A stretch of DNA of 64,000 nucleotides from Armigeres subalbatus (Eukaryota; Arthropoda; Insecta; Diptera; Culicidae). Each line of letters opens with the position of its first letter. Within the stretch, counting starts at the first letter, position 1. Below are positions 32,195-42,696 of the stretch, piece after piece. The stretch spans positions 239,807,047 through 239,871,046 of the forward strand of contig NC_085141.1 of the NCBI RefSeq assembly GCF_024139115.2, read 5' to 3'. Below the pieces are notes generated by a model that saw nothing but the letters and a program-made list of their open reading frames with translations, was not told the DNA's origin and ran no database searches. Both the position numbers and the translations under genes were made by a program.

Positions 32195-32530
32195 TCTAGG
32201 CTGACCATGCGTCCCGATTTTATCGGGGCAGTCCCGTTTTTTTGGACCTTGTGCTGTCTCGTCGTAATCTAAAAAATCCTCAATTTGTCCCGTTTTTTCA
32301 TTGATTCTTCCAAACGTATTCCAAAAGTATTCAAACAAATTCACTATTTGGACAGAAATTTAAAATCAAATTCATAGAAATTGTTTTGTGTGCGTCTTTT
32401 TGGAGATTTGCAGCCCTTGGCTGGCTCATCTCTCAACAAAACGAAACCCCTTCAAAAAAGTGTGAGGTGTTATATTGTTAGTGTTGCGTGTAAAAGAATG
32501 CTTCAATGTTTTCGATGCTTCATTTTTTTT
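32195..32530 (+). repeat. Dispersed repeat GGCTGACCATGCGTCCCG, copy 1
   Basis: Similar over about 330 bp to 48495-48835: GGCTGACCATGCGTCCCG, TGTGCTGTC(T/C)CGTCGTAATCT, TTGTCCCGTTTTT, ATTGATTCTTCCA and GTGTGAGGTGTTAT occur in the same order. In the second location this sequence is the left end of a larger insertion, so this copy is probably a terminus or deletion derivative of the same family. Confidence 0.7.
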
Positions 32531-33290
32531 CTTCAGCGTTCGACGAGGAATACCGTGCTGGATGGCTGCTCACTTCACGGACGTGCCGGTCTTGGTCACT
32601 GCTTTTATTGCCGCGGTCATGCTAGCGAATGGCCATTGCATCCGCGTAGAAATTCGTACCACGTACGTACCATCCACGATCGGTCTCTACAAAATCACAA
32701 CAACAACAATTTGACAGTTATGCTCAAGATTATGTTCAATTCAAAGTGCGATTGGAAGAGTGACCCTTCTGCCCCTGGTACAGGTATGCTTTTTGCCCCG
32801 GATCGTCATTAGTGCATTGAAATGCATGTTTTCGCAAAAAGGTGCCACAGCCATCAGTGTTGAGTTAGAAATACTTGTATTGTAAACTAATACTAATACC
32901 TAATACTGTTATATAAAATGATAATATAAAATGCCCTTAGAAAATTCTTATATTATGCGACATCATTATTATAATTTTTGACCAGATCCAAGACTGTACA
33001 GAAAGTTATCGATTATGCATATAATATTACATTTTATAGGGAAATCAAAGGGGGTCTGCCTCGGTATCCTTTTTGCCCCCGGTTCCTCTAATGGTGTGAT
33101 ATAGTAAATACGTGTCTAATTTGCATTTCCAATTTTCTAATTTCTAAATCAGCTTTGCAGTTTTAGGATCTCTTTATTAACGTTTGTATGATATGCGAAA
33201 ACTTCAAAAACGTTTAAATAAAGGGGCCGTACTTGTGTTCCCAATTTCATGATAATTGTATGATACATATTCCGATTTTGTAGAGCACTT
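32531..33290. other. No gene recognised
   Basis: Contains two similar patches, at 32768-32802 and 33053-33084, around CTGCC(C)CTGGTA and CTTTTTGCCCC(C)GG. They may bound a small degraded element. No coding content. Confidence 0.4.
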
Positions 33291-33314
33291 TGCGACATCC
33301 TGCTACATATATAA

Positions 33315-33682
33315 AAAAAACCTGATCAATCCACCAAGCGGTGTTGATGCCTTTCTCGTGCAAAAAAATATGAGTGAGTGTTTTTTAGCGTGTTTTGCAC
33401 ATAGAAAATAGTATTTTGGCCATAACTTCCGATCCCATAGTCCAATCTGGCCAATTTTCAATAGCAAACAATGGAACAGGATTTTCAGTCGAATGGAACT
33501 TGTTGCGAGTGATTTCCACAAAATGTTGTACACATACACACACACATACACACAAACAGATATCACCTCAACTCGTGGATTGGTATATAACACTATAGGT
33601 GTCCGAGCATTCTATCAAAATTTTGGTTTTGGAGTGATCATATAGCCTTTACGTATACTTAGTATACGAGAAAGGCAAAAAC
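33315..33682 (+). mobile_element. TGCCTTTCTCGT element, copy 1 (with CA microsatellite)
   Basis: Ends with the inverted word GCCTTTCTCGT (left 33349-33359, right 33666-33676 as ACGAGAAAGGC). Shared body words are ATCCCATAGTCCAATCTGGC, CAATTTTCAATAGCAAACAA, ACTTGTTGCGAGT, a short (AC)n tract at about 33532-33555, and CCTTTACGTATACTTAGTATACG. Related copies lie at 46610-47330 (other strand) and 59500-61425. Non-coding. Confidence 0.8.
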
Positions 33683-33989
33683 ATATTTTGAAAGAAAAAA
33701 AGTTACATGGTGAGACGGTGAGCTGAAAAGTCCAGGAAAATCCCTCACTTAATAAAAGTAGATACGAAGATGATTTGTTGCTATGGTGGGGTCCGTAAAC
33801 AATTTAATGCAATCTCAATCACTGTGAGAGTTTAATAATTGTAATATTTTGCGGCTCCGCAAAGCGTCATTGCGATTGAGCCTACCAAGTAAAAAAAAAA
33901 CTAGTTAAAAATCATAATATTTGCACTAGTTTTTGAGATTCTGTGAAATTTATGTCAATTTGTTTCATAATTCTGGAAATATTTTAAGA

Positions 33990-34350
33990 ATTTTTGGAAA
34001 ATTGAAACTGAACCGCAGTCTTCACGAAAACATGAGCGGCGCTGAGCTTGAGTGCAGTTTTTGCAAGTTCATGTTCATCCCGAGCGCGCGTTCTCCTTCA
34101 AGCTCGTGTTCACCATCAGCATCGAACATGGGTGCGAAAAATGAACGCGGTGCGGCTCAGCTTAGGCTCGAGCTCAAGTTCAAAACCTGGGCTGTGTGTT
34201 CAGGCTGTGTGCTCATCCAGCATGCTGTGTGGTCAGACTGTGTGATTAGGCTGAGAACTGAGGCTGTGAGAATAGGTTTTGGGCCGAGCGCGATGCTTTA
34301 CGATTATGCGGCACGTTTCGCATTCGCCATATTAGTTGAGCAGCATAGCA
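33990..34350. repeat. GC-rich GAGC/GCTC-word repeat
   Basis: A GC-rich island in AT-rich surroundings with recurring TGAGC, GAGCTC, TGTGTTCAGGC and GCGCGC words. A similar-vocabulary block occurs at 35690-35900. The open frame at 33933-34361 has biased composition and no domain. It is probably a mobile repeat; family unknown. Confidence 0.4.
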
Positions 34351-34359
34351 AAAAAAGAT

Positions 34360-35690
34360 GAATCGGAGTTGGTAGATGAAAACAAGTTGTGCTTTCAGCA
34401 TTTGCATTTGCGTGCGTCAAACGGGAAAACAGTCAAAACGTTCGCAAAAGTACCCATTCTGCGTGGTCCTTTAGTATGCGAAAAGCAAGCGTGTTATGTT
34501 TTATTGTTGGAAATAATCCAAAACGTGAAGCAAACTAACTTTAACATGAAAATTTAGTGTGTTAGCAAAGATGGTACATAACATTATTGTTTCTATCCAG
34601 CTTTATTAAAAGAATGAAACTCAATTGGGGAAACAAATGAAATATAAAATTTTCTTAAAAAATAAAAACATAAAAAGTGTACAATAAACGGATTAGTTTA
34701 ATTGATTGCCACTAGCATGTTTGGGTCCAGTCTAGAGTATTTTCGTGAGGGAAACATTTTCGACGCCCTGGATAGTATATTCATTGTGTTTTCTACATAA
34801 GATACACAAAACACATGTATACAATGGCAGGCATAGAAAAGCCTAAATTATAACGGTTCCTTTAAATGCTAATAGGGAACACTTAGTTCAAAACAGGTCA
34901 AGTTGCAGTTGAAATGTAGATCCATTGAAGAAGAAATGTTTCGATATTGTAAACTGTGTGTCAACTTATTTTGTTTTCCACAAACCCTCAACAAATTGTG
35001 TTGAACATATAGAATTGTTTTTTTCTATAGTAGGTAGATACATAGTAAAGTACGTGAGTTAAAATTTATGCATTAGTTGTTCAATAATTCAGATTTCACA
35101 TGGAGGCTTATTGAATTGAATACTTCATTGTTGATTATCGCATTGCCAAAATATGCACACACATTTCCATCCCAAGTAGAGAGAAATCCCTCAGTGCCGG
35201 GCAACTTAGTCACATTACGTAAAATTCTATAAATTTCGGGTTCTGCGATAGGTACCCTTTATACACAAAATATACGATCCATATTTGATTATTCGAACAT
35301 GATTTCCGATGATGTACTTTGATAATGACTGAAGGTAAAAAAAATCACGGATTACCAAATCGTCCTCCAATATCGTAAACTTGAGCGGCATAGGGAAGCA
35401 ACCGAAAGAATTTTTGAAACTCTTCTCAACAAGTCTAAAAGATATTCAATTAAAAATGGTTAGAAGTACGGGGTTAAACTTTCCTTATGCTTATGTTTTT
35501 CGTAGAATGTCCTTTTACTCTGTCATTGAGGATATTTCAAATATCTACGGGCATAATTAGATGATAAATAAGTTCCTTTTTACTTTTACGAACAAAGTAT
35601 CATCGAACCATTGAAATTCAATTATATGAAAACTAAAGTTTCAACACCAGAATGCTAAGCCTATCCAACCAAGCAATGTCTGTTGATTGT
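34360..35690. other. 1.3 kb AT-rich stretch, nothing firm
   Basis: No coding feature. At about 35182-35210 there is AGAGAAATCCCTCAGTGCCGG, similar to the ends of the element at 56032-56976, so a truncated relative may sit here. Confidence 0.45.
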
Positions 35691-35900
35691 AACCGATGTT
35701 TTGTACCGTGCTCCAAGCGGCGCTCACAGCCGCGCTGAAAACATCAATGTTCGAGCGCCGCTGTGAGCGCGGTGCAAAACATGAGCATCCAGCCTACGCT
35801 CGGGTTCATGCTCCTTTTTACGAGTGCACGTTCGAGCCCGAAGCGAATGTTCATTCGAGTGCGGCAGCACGGATAAACATTTGCGCGGGGCTGCACCTTG
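35690..35900. repeat. GC-rich repeat abutting the RT fragment
   Basis: Contains inverted words such as GGCGCTCACAGCCGCGCT and GCGCCGCTGTGAGCGC, plus CTCGGGTTCATGCTCC. Related in wording to 33990-34350. It ends where the LINE fragment begins. Confidence 0.45.
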
Positions 35901-37219
35901 AAGACTGCTGAACCGTCTTGGTCTACCGTCGTGGATCGTCAACTGGATTCATTCGTACTTGACTTCAAGAAAAGCCTTCGTCAAGGTTCGTGACGCCACT
36001 TCCGATGAATTCGAGATTCCGTCTGGCGTTCCACAAGTAAGTCACCTAGGACCTTTAATTTTTGCGCTATTTATCAACGACGTTTGCGATCAGCTACACT
36101 CGTGCAAGCTGCTTTTTGCGGATGACCTGAAAATTTACCGAGTCGTGAAGTCAGCTTTAGATTGCTGTGCACTTCAAGCCGACATTGTGCGCTTATCATC
36201 GTGGTGTCAGATAAACGGAATGCAAGCCAACGCCACCAAATGCAGAATCATAACATTTTCTCGTGTTCACTTTACTCACCAATCAGATTTGACTATTTGA
36301 TGGACCAGTTACCGCTTATGAGAGTTAACTCCATAAAGGATCTTGGCCTTACATTGGACAGTAAGCTTCGGTTCAACAAGCACATCTCAAAGACAATCTC
36401 CAAAGCCAACACTATGCTTTGCTTCCTGCGCCGCTACTCTGCACAATTCGATGGTGTTTATGCTTTGAAAACATTATACAGTATTGACCCGATTTTGTCA
36501 CTCCCCGATTTTGTCTACCCCCGATTTTAACACGTTTTCGACCCGATTTTATCACGTCCCGATTTTGTCACGTTTCCTATCCGATTTTGTCACCCCAAAA
36601 TATTTTGAAAATTTTAATCATTTTTTTTTATTTTCGTAAATAATACCGTAAACAACGTTGATTCCCATGCAATATCTTTCACCGCATGTAGTTTGTTATA
36701 AATGACTTCGGAGTACCTGGGAAGGATTCTGTAAGCATTTTCGACAAGAAATAACGGGTACCGTTCACGCATTTTGCCTTTCCAAGGCATAAAATGATTC
36801 ACATTTGTGAAACTAATTAAAAAATTTAAAATAATTTTTTCCCGATTTTGTCACATGCCCTGCTTTATCACTCCAAAATTCACCAGGGTGGTGATAAACT
36901 CGGGATATTACTGTACTGCTCATTGGTCCGAAGCATTCTTGAGTACGGATTTCAAATATGGGCTCCTTACCATGTGATTCATGCATCACGCATAGAAAGT
37001 ATCCAGAAACGTTTCGTCAGATTCGCATTACGACAGCTGCCATGGACCAATCCCGATAACCTGCCATCGTATGAGCACAGATGTTCGCTCATTGGCCTTC
37101 AAACACTCTCCAAACGCCGAACGTATTTACAACGACTTTTTATTTTTGACATGATCCGTGATAACATTGACTGCAGTAGCGTGCTCCGGGAAATCAACTT
37201 CCACGCACCTTGCCGCTGA
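35901..37219 (+). pseudogene. Jockey/CR1-like RT fragment split by a TA-flanked insertion
   Basis: Plus-strand RT with LPSWIVNWIHSYLTSRKAFV, the finger/palm block IPSGVPQVSHLGPLIFALFI and the catalytic box LLFADDLKIY (36110-36140). A frameshift near 36296 leads to NSIKDLGLTLDSKLRFNKHI. The frame breaks at 36478 and resumes at 36916 with SLVRSILEYGFQIWAPYHVI and a C-terminal RRTYLQRLFIFDMIRDNID, stop about 37217. Subtracting 36479-36913 and one TA rejoins it in frame. The 3' UTR is short and runs into an A-rich tail near 37410-37440. The endonuclease is missing (5' truncation). Clade is by wording only. Confidence 0.8.
36479..36913. mobile_element. 435-bp pogo/mariner-like non-autonomous element, TA TSD
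   Basis: Flanked by TA at 36477-36478 and 36914-36915. The ends CAGTATTGACCCGATTTTGT and, on the other strand, CAGTAATATCCCGAGTTTAT pair imperfectly. CAGT ends and a TA target are typical of Tc1/mariner/pogo elements. The left ~115 bp hold several direct CCGATTTTGTCAC or near copies, probably subterminal binding sites. There is no transposase. The minus-strand frame 36614-36802 inside it has no known motif. Confidence 0.85.
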
Positions 37220-37599
37220 TTACGCAATCCCCAATTGCTTTGGACTCCGGCGCACCGCACTGCTTACGGTTACAACAAACCACTTGACAGATGTTGTAGA
37301 TTCTTTAACGATGTATGTGATATGTTTGATTATAATGTTAGTAAGCTCGTCTTCAAAAATAGGATTAAGATACTGAAGTCTGTGTGGTTTTGAACTTTAT
37401 CTTTGGTTTAAATTAAAAAAATAAAATTAAAATTAAAAAATTCATTGAGATATGGAAGGTAGTATTGAAATATTGAATGAAGGACGCACTAGCTTATTTC
37501 GGTTTTCAACAGGAACTACAGTATTCTGTGAGATATTCTTGTAAGTTTTCGTCAGAGATTTTATTTCTGTAATTACGCATAGTTAGTGGGAATTCGTGT

Positions 37600-38465
37600 T
37601 GATGGGGGGGGGGGGCTTTGTTGTTTTTCAGCCGGCCGATCTCCTCCTGGATTTCCTGGAGATTCGGAGCCGGAAGTCGTATGTCCTGCGCGCGTGCTCC
37701 CAGGTTCATTACCATACCGCCATATCGCCAGAAGGTTCCGTTTATGTCCTTACACATATCGGGCTGTGGCACGTGGCCCTTACGTGAACGGTTCAACTTC
37801 TCATAGAACTTTCGTGCGTTATTAGCGCGGTACAGTTCCTCCGTCTCTTCACGGTCTCGATCTTCCTGCTGGCGCTTTTTCCTCCGGAAAATCAAGTTTT
37901 GTCTGTTCCGCGCCCGTTTGTACCGTGCCTCGTTCGCCCTCGTGCGGTGTTGCTGCAATCTCGCCCATGCTGCGTTCTTCTCCTCAACTAACTGCTCATA
38001 TTCGCCGTCATACCAGTCGTTTCTCTGATCCGGAGCCACCGTGCCTAGTGCAGCGGTTCCGGTGCTTCCAATGACGGATCGAATATCTCTCCAGCCATCT
38101 TCAAGAGATTCTGCACCTAACTGCTCTTCCGTTGGGAGTGCCACTTCCAGCTGTTGCGCGTAGTCTTGGGCTCGTCTACCGTCTTGTAGCCGCCCAATGT
38201 TTACCCGCGGCGGACGACTTCGACGCGTGGTGTACACCGTCGAGAGTTTTGAGCGCAGACATACTGCAACGAGGTAGTGGTCGGATTCAACATTCGCACT
38301 GCGGTAAGTGCGTACGTTCGTGATGTCGGAGATGAATTTACCGTCAATTAGAACGTGGTCGATTTGGTTTTCCGCTACTTGATTAGGTGATTTCGATGTG
38401 GCCTTGTGGATATTCTAGCGGGGGAAGAAAGTGCTTCAGACTACCATTCCGCGGGAGGCTGCATA
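37600..38465 (-). pseudogene. RTE-like fragment: endonuclease C-terminus and linker before RT
   Basis: The minus-strand frame upstream of 38237 gives NQVAENQIDHVLIDGKFISD and VESDHYLVAVCLRSKLSTVY, the last catalytic blocks of an APE endonuclease. The open frame 38237-37506 then encodes a highly basic linker (ARNRQNLIFRRKKRQQEDRD) and the entry to the RT, EIGRLKNNKAPPP. At that point a G12 run (about 37603-37614) ends the homology. Residues after it are read-through. The same family supplies the RT pieces at 39480-40260 and 47690-48495. It is truncated at both ends and inactive. Confidence 0.75.
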
Positions 38466-38936
38466 GTTTATGCATCGTTGACCGTAAGGACATTCTACTA
38501 AAAAGCTTTATAAGAATTTGATCAACTGTTTTGCCGCATCTGATTGACTCTAATCTCTACTTTATATTTTGGAAAAAAAAAGTTATCGTTCGAACTATCT
38601 GTCGCTGGATTTAAGAGCATACAATTATGGGGGCCAATAATATGTGTAAACAGTCACGACTATAATTCTTTAAATGGTGGTCGAGAAAGTTTCAGCCTCG
38701 TTTAAATCTAACAGTAGTTAGATGTTAGAACAGGAAAGTATTTTTTTTTTCAAACGATTTTGTTTTCAACTTGGTTTAATTAATAAACTAGGATGTTATC
38801 ACGCTTTGCAAACACTTAAATAATTATTGACAAAGGAAGTGATTGGCAATAAAAATCTGACAAAGTTCGATACTCTGCTGAAAAAATTATCAAAGAAGAC
38901 ATGCGATGCAATGAGGAATGATGAAATATGTTTGTG
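38466..38936. other. AT-rich spacer, nothing recognised
   Basis: No repeat or gene noted between two mobile-element remnants. Confidence 0.5.
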
Positions 38937-39461
38937 GTATATGAAAGTTGACTATTTTGTTATTCAATTTTCAAATTTTCTGGGAGGGGGCACTAGCGGG
39001 TCTGCAGAGGGCCAACTAACCCCTCCCCACACCCCCGGTGCACTTCCCTTTTTCTTATTCTTCTTCTTATTCTTCTTCTCCTTTTTCATCTTCTTCTTCT
39101 TCTTCTTCTTCTTCTTATTGGCATGACATCCCCACACTGGGACAGAGCCGCCTCGAAGCTTAGTGTTCTTCATTAAGCACTTCCATAGTTATCAACTGCG
39201 AGGTTTCTATGCCAGGTTACCATTTTTGCATTCGTATATCATGAGGCTAACACGATGATACTTTCATGCCCAGGGAAGTCGAGGCAATTTCCAATCCGAA
39301 AATTGCCTAGACCGGCACCGGGAATCGAACCCAGCCACCCACAGCATGGTCTTGCTTGATAGCCGCGCGTCTTACTGCACGGCTAAGGAGGGCCCCTTAT
39401 TTACGCCAATGATTGTCATGTAGTTTATAAACATAATTTCAGGTCAATCAAACCGATTTCG
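38937..39461 (-). repeat. Dispersed repeat carrying a SINE; empty-site paralogue at 61913-62103
   Basis: The outer parts (38937-39041 and 39398-39461) match the reverse complement of 61913-62103: TATATGAAAGTT, CAATTTTCAAATTTTCTGGG, GCGGGTCTG, CACCCCCGG, then TTATTTACGCCAATGATTGT and CATGTAGTTTATAAACAT. The 61.9-kb copy runs through without interruption. Here about 355 bp of SINE sits between CACTTCCCTT and CCTTATTTACG. Confidence 0.8.
39042..39397 (-). mobile_element. Feilai-type tRNA-derived SINE with (AAG)n tail
   Basis: On the minus strand the tRNA-like head lies at about 39397-39312, with TTAGCCGTGCAGTAAGACGC and the B box GGGTTCGATTCCCGG. The body includes GGAAGTGCTTAATGAAGAAC and CGGCTCTGTCCCAGTGTGGG. 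The tail after GATGTCATGCCAAT is an irregular AAG repeat down to about 39042. Head, body and tail match my memory of Aedes Feilai SINEs. An uninterrupted copy of the target (61913-62103) confirms the insertion. The TSD is short (about CCCTT). Confidence 0.8.
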
Positions 39462-39479
39462 TACTACCTATGCAAACTC

Positions 39480-40260
39480 GGGGTGGTTGACTCTTCTATT
39501 ATGTACTTCGTCTTCGACGTGTTGATGACTAGTCCGATCCGCTTAGCTTCCCTCTTCAGTCTGATGTAGGCTCCTCCTTTTCTCAAGTTACTTATATAAT
39601 ATACCGTCGCAAAGCCAAATAGCTGGACGGTCTTATTGAAAATTTACCACTCGTGTTTATCCCTGATCTTCGTATTACCTTCCAAAGCGATGTTGAATAG
39701 CAGACACGAAGACCATCACCTTGTCGTAACCCTCTGCTCGATTCGAAGGGACTCGAGAATGCTCTGAAACTCGAACTACGCACATCACCCGATCCATCGT
39801 CCTTTGATCAACCGTATCAGTTTACGGAAATCCGTTTTCGTGCATTAGCTGTCATAGTTGGTCCCGATCGATTGTATATGTGGCTTTGAAGTGATGAATA
39901 GATGATGTGTGGGCACGTTGTATTCGCCATTTCTGCAGTACTTGCCAGAGGCAAACACCTGATCCGTGGTGGAGCATTCGCCCATAAAACCCGCCTGGTA
40001 CTTCCCATGAACTCCCTTGCAATTGGTGTTAGTCGATCTGCGTAAACAACTTATATCCCCAGTATAAAGAACTTTGTGCACCATAGCAAGATTTTTTAAA
40101 CCAGTCATACATGAATTTTTCGACCTTTTTTTTCAAACTTCAAATGTAGATTCTCCATTGTTGTGTAGAAGTTGACTTGGTTTTGTTATCCACGGCGAAG
40201 TTTCAAAGCTTTATCAACACAATCTACCTGACGTCCTATGTGAGCTCTAAACATCAAATG
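39480..40260 (-). pseudogene. RTE-like RT fragment (N-terminal and central RT)
   Basis: The minus strand carries decayed versions of the RTE RT blocks: an N-terminal part with YQAGFMGECSTTDQVFASGK (around 40000-39945), VPTHHLFITSKPHIQSIGT, SRGLRQGDG (39750-39720), and the end of the SKTKYM block near 39500. Many stops and indels. The same stretch is present on the plus strand at 47690-48495. Both copies share upstream non-RTE-looking sequence (for example the complement of ACAATCTACCTGACGTCC), so the two derive from one already decayed or family-specific template. Confidence 0.75.
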
Positions 40261-42690
40261 GGTTGCCTATATTCCATGCTTTAGTAGTGTGGGCTATGAA
40301 CGTTGATTATGCTAAAGTTTAAGTTCTCTCATTACGGACCTTTGCCCATCACTATGAAAGATGTTCGCCGCTTGTGTGTTCCGCAGCTCTATAGTAAATT
40401 ATATGATTATCTCTAAACGTTCGCACCATTGAGTCCTTCAACAAACCTCCTGCAGCGCTACGATGCGAATCCACGGTCCTTCGGTGGTATGCGTGTGCTC
40501 GATGAACTTGAGAGATTTGCAATTTCACGAGCCGGTTTGATAAGCTCTTGATAATTCATTTGAAATATCTGTTGCTTAATTACACTTTGATCTTAGCCTT
40601 CAGGCTGAGAAGCGATATCTTGTTGTAGTTGCTAGACCTTGAATACTTTTTGGCGTACCAAAACATCATAAGACCGTTGGTAGTATCATCATCATCATCA
40701 TCTTCACCAAAAACATCTTAAGACCGCAACTCTCAACATTATACCCGATATTCGAAAAACGATCCCTTTTTCACGTCCTGTTTCAATTAACGCCTCCTGC
40801 TTTGAGCGCAAAAAGAGGTTTTGCAGTTTACCTCTTATTTTCTAGGGCACATTCCTGGCGATCTGTTCATAGTACAGAGCAGTAAACATATGCTGCAAAT
40901 AAAATAGAATTCATTAAAACAAAAATGATACTCTTCCACAATGTCCCCGTGTATCATACTCAACATTCACCATAATCCAAGTATAGTATAAGTATTCACC
41001 ATAATCCCTAAATACTCAATAAATAAAAGCATTCCATATCGAAACCCCACCATGGATATTTTAATTCCATAACACACCCCGTCTTTTCGCATTTGATACA
41101 CATGCAGTTACTGGGGCATAACTTCGATTAAAGTATCATCAAATATTTTCTTTCCATTTCTTCCGGAACCGTCGGATAAATTGAGGCCAAGGTTGCAGAA
41201 AACGCTTTCGTGCGGCGAAGAAAAAAGGCTCTCGCTTTCCATCGAACCATCTCTTGGTACTCTATTGGGAGACAATCTTCAAATGCACTCTTGGCCAAAC
41301 TACCCAACACATATATTCACTCTAGAATCATGTATAGATTTTTCCAATGTGATACTTCTAGACCAGTTTTAAAAACAACACACTGTAACTGAAATCTGGT
41401 GAAACAGATTGTAGACAAAATTCAAATCTTTGATTCGTTATTTGATTTAGTGTTGAGTAATCTTAAGGAGTGCATTTGGTTCACCTTTCTTACTTTCTTC
41501 TTTTCGCATGCTTTTCCGTAAGTTTTGGAACATCAACGACCAAGGTTCTGGTGTCGACATCTCCAGATTTTCACCTCCATTCCAAGAAATGGATGGAAGA
41601 ACTTTCCCAGCAGCCATCGGTTTTAAGCGCTATGCGATAAATCGTGATCAAAGAGCTAACCGAAGCGCGCAGCCTGGTCCGGGAGGAACGTGCGGGGAGC
41701 GTGTTGGAATATGATGGAACGCCGACAGAAAACGGTTGCATTATATTGGATCAGTGCCAAGGAACGCTTCGGTTGTTTGCCATACTGTTGCTGGTCGCTC
41801 GCTGATCGGCACACGGCTATACTCAGTTGAGACTACCGGTGCGGCGGTAGTGGTAGCTTTGGAAAAAGGATTGAAATTCGATTTAAAATCTTCGCTCCAC
41901 TGAGTAGTGCCCGGATCGCAAACAGAAGCTCCCCACGCTGGTGACGAAGGATGGCAAGAAACTCGAAGGTCTTTTGCTCGTATTTATTTTCGAATTATCT
42001 CCTTCTACCAGATCATTTTCACGTCACTTGCTAGGTTTGGAACGAAAGAATAGTGAAAGGGATTTGTGTTCTATTTCTTGTTGTATAATTGAAAAAATCT
42101 ATGTAGCTTTTTTAAGTGGTACATGTGGAATAGATACCAAAAATATTGTCGAAATTGTTTACAGAAACGATTAAATTATCGATTTTATAAAGTAATGAAG
42201 CAAGATGGTTTTGATACTGCAACTGTCAATGCAATTTATTTCACTACTTCTTGATTTTTTTCTCAACATGAGCCCCAGTATAAATGCACCGTTCAACGAT
42301 TTGTTCAAATAATTCAGTTTCTGTTCGGGATAAAGAGTTTACAAATAATAGCGCTTTTATGATTTCATGATTCCGATGAAAAATTCCAAACTATTTATTA
42401 CTAAATATTTTGAATATACACCAAACGATTATTATTATTATTTAAACTATAGATGTTACAATACTCCCTGTCCATGGATGATGGGATCGACGGTGGTTTG
42501 TCAAGTATCTAAGTATACATGAATTAATGGAGTTAAACTAAACTCACTCTCAATAAACTTTGTTCTTTGTATTGCGTTCGCATTATTTAATATTTTTTAG
42601 ATCCATAGATCCATCCAATTTTCAATTACATGCATATTTTTATATTGTGAAACATACATACAATTGATGACTAATTAACAATTCTTTTTT
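40261..42690. other. 2.4 kb without recognised mobile element or gene
   Basis: One of the least repetitive stretches. It holds a (ATC)n patch at about 40686-40703. Minus-strand frame 41128-41310 and plus-strand frames around 41620-41880 (two overlapping frames rich in ordinary amino acids, including EYDGTPTENGCIILDQ) look protein-like in composition but match nothing I recognise and are short. A decayed host exon is possible. Confidence 0.35.
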
Positions 42691-42696
42691 CAAGTT

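Noticed and set aside
37506..37602. C-terminal end of the RTE linker frame as genuine protein
   Set aside because: Homology ends at the G12 run; residues beyond it are read-through into unrelated sequence.
41508..41880. Decayed host exon with protein-like composition
   Set aside because: Two short overlapping frames without splice signals or any recognised domain; left as unassigned sequence.
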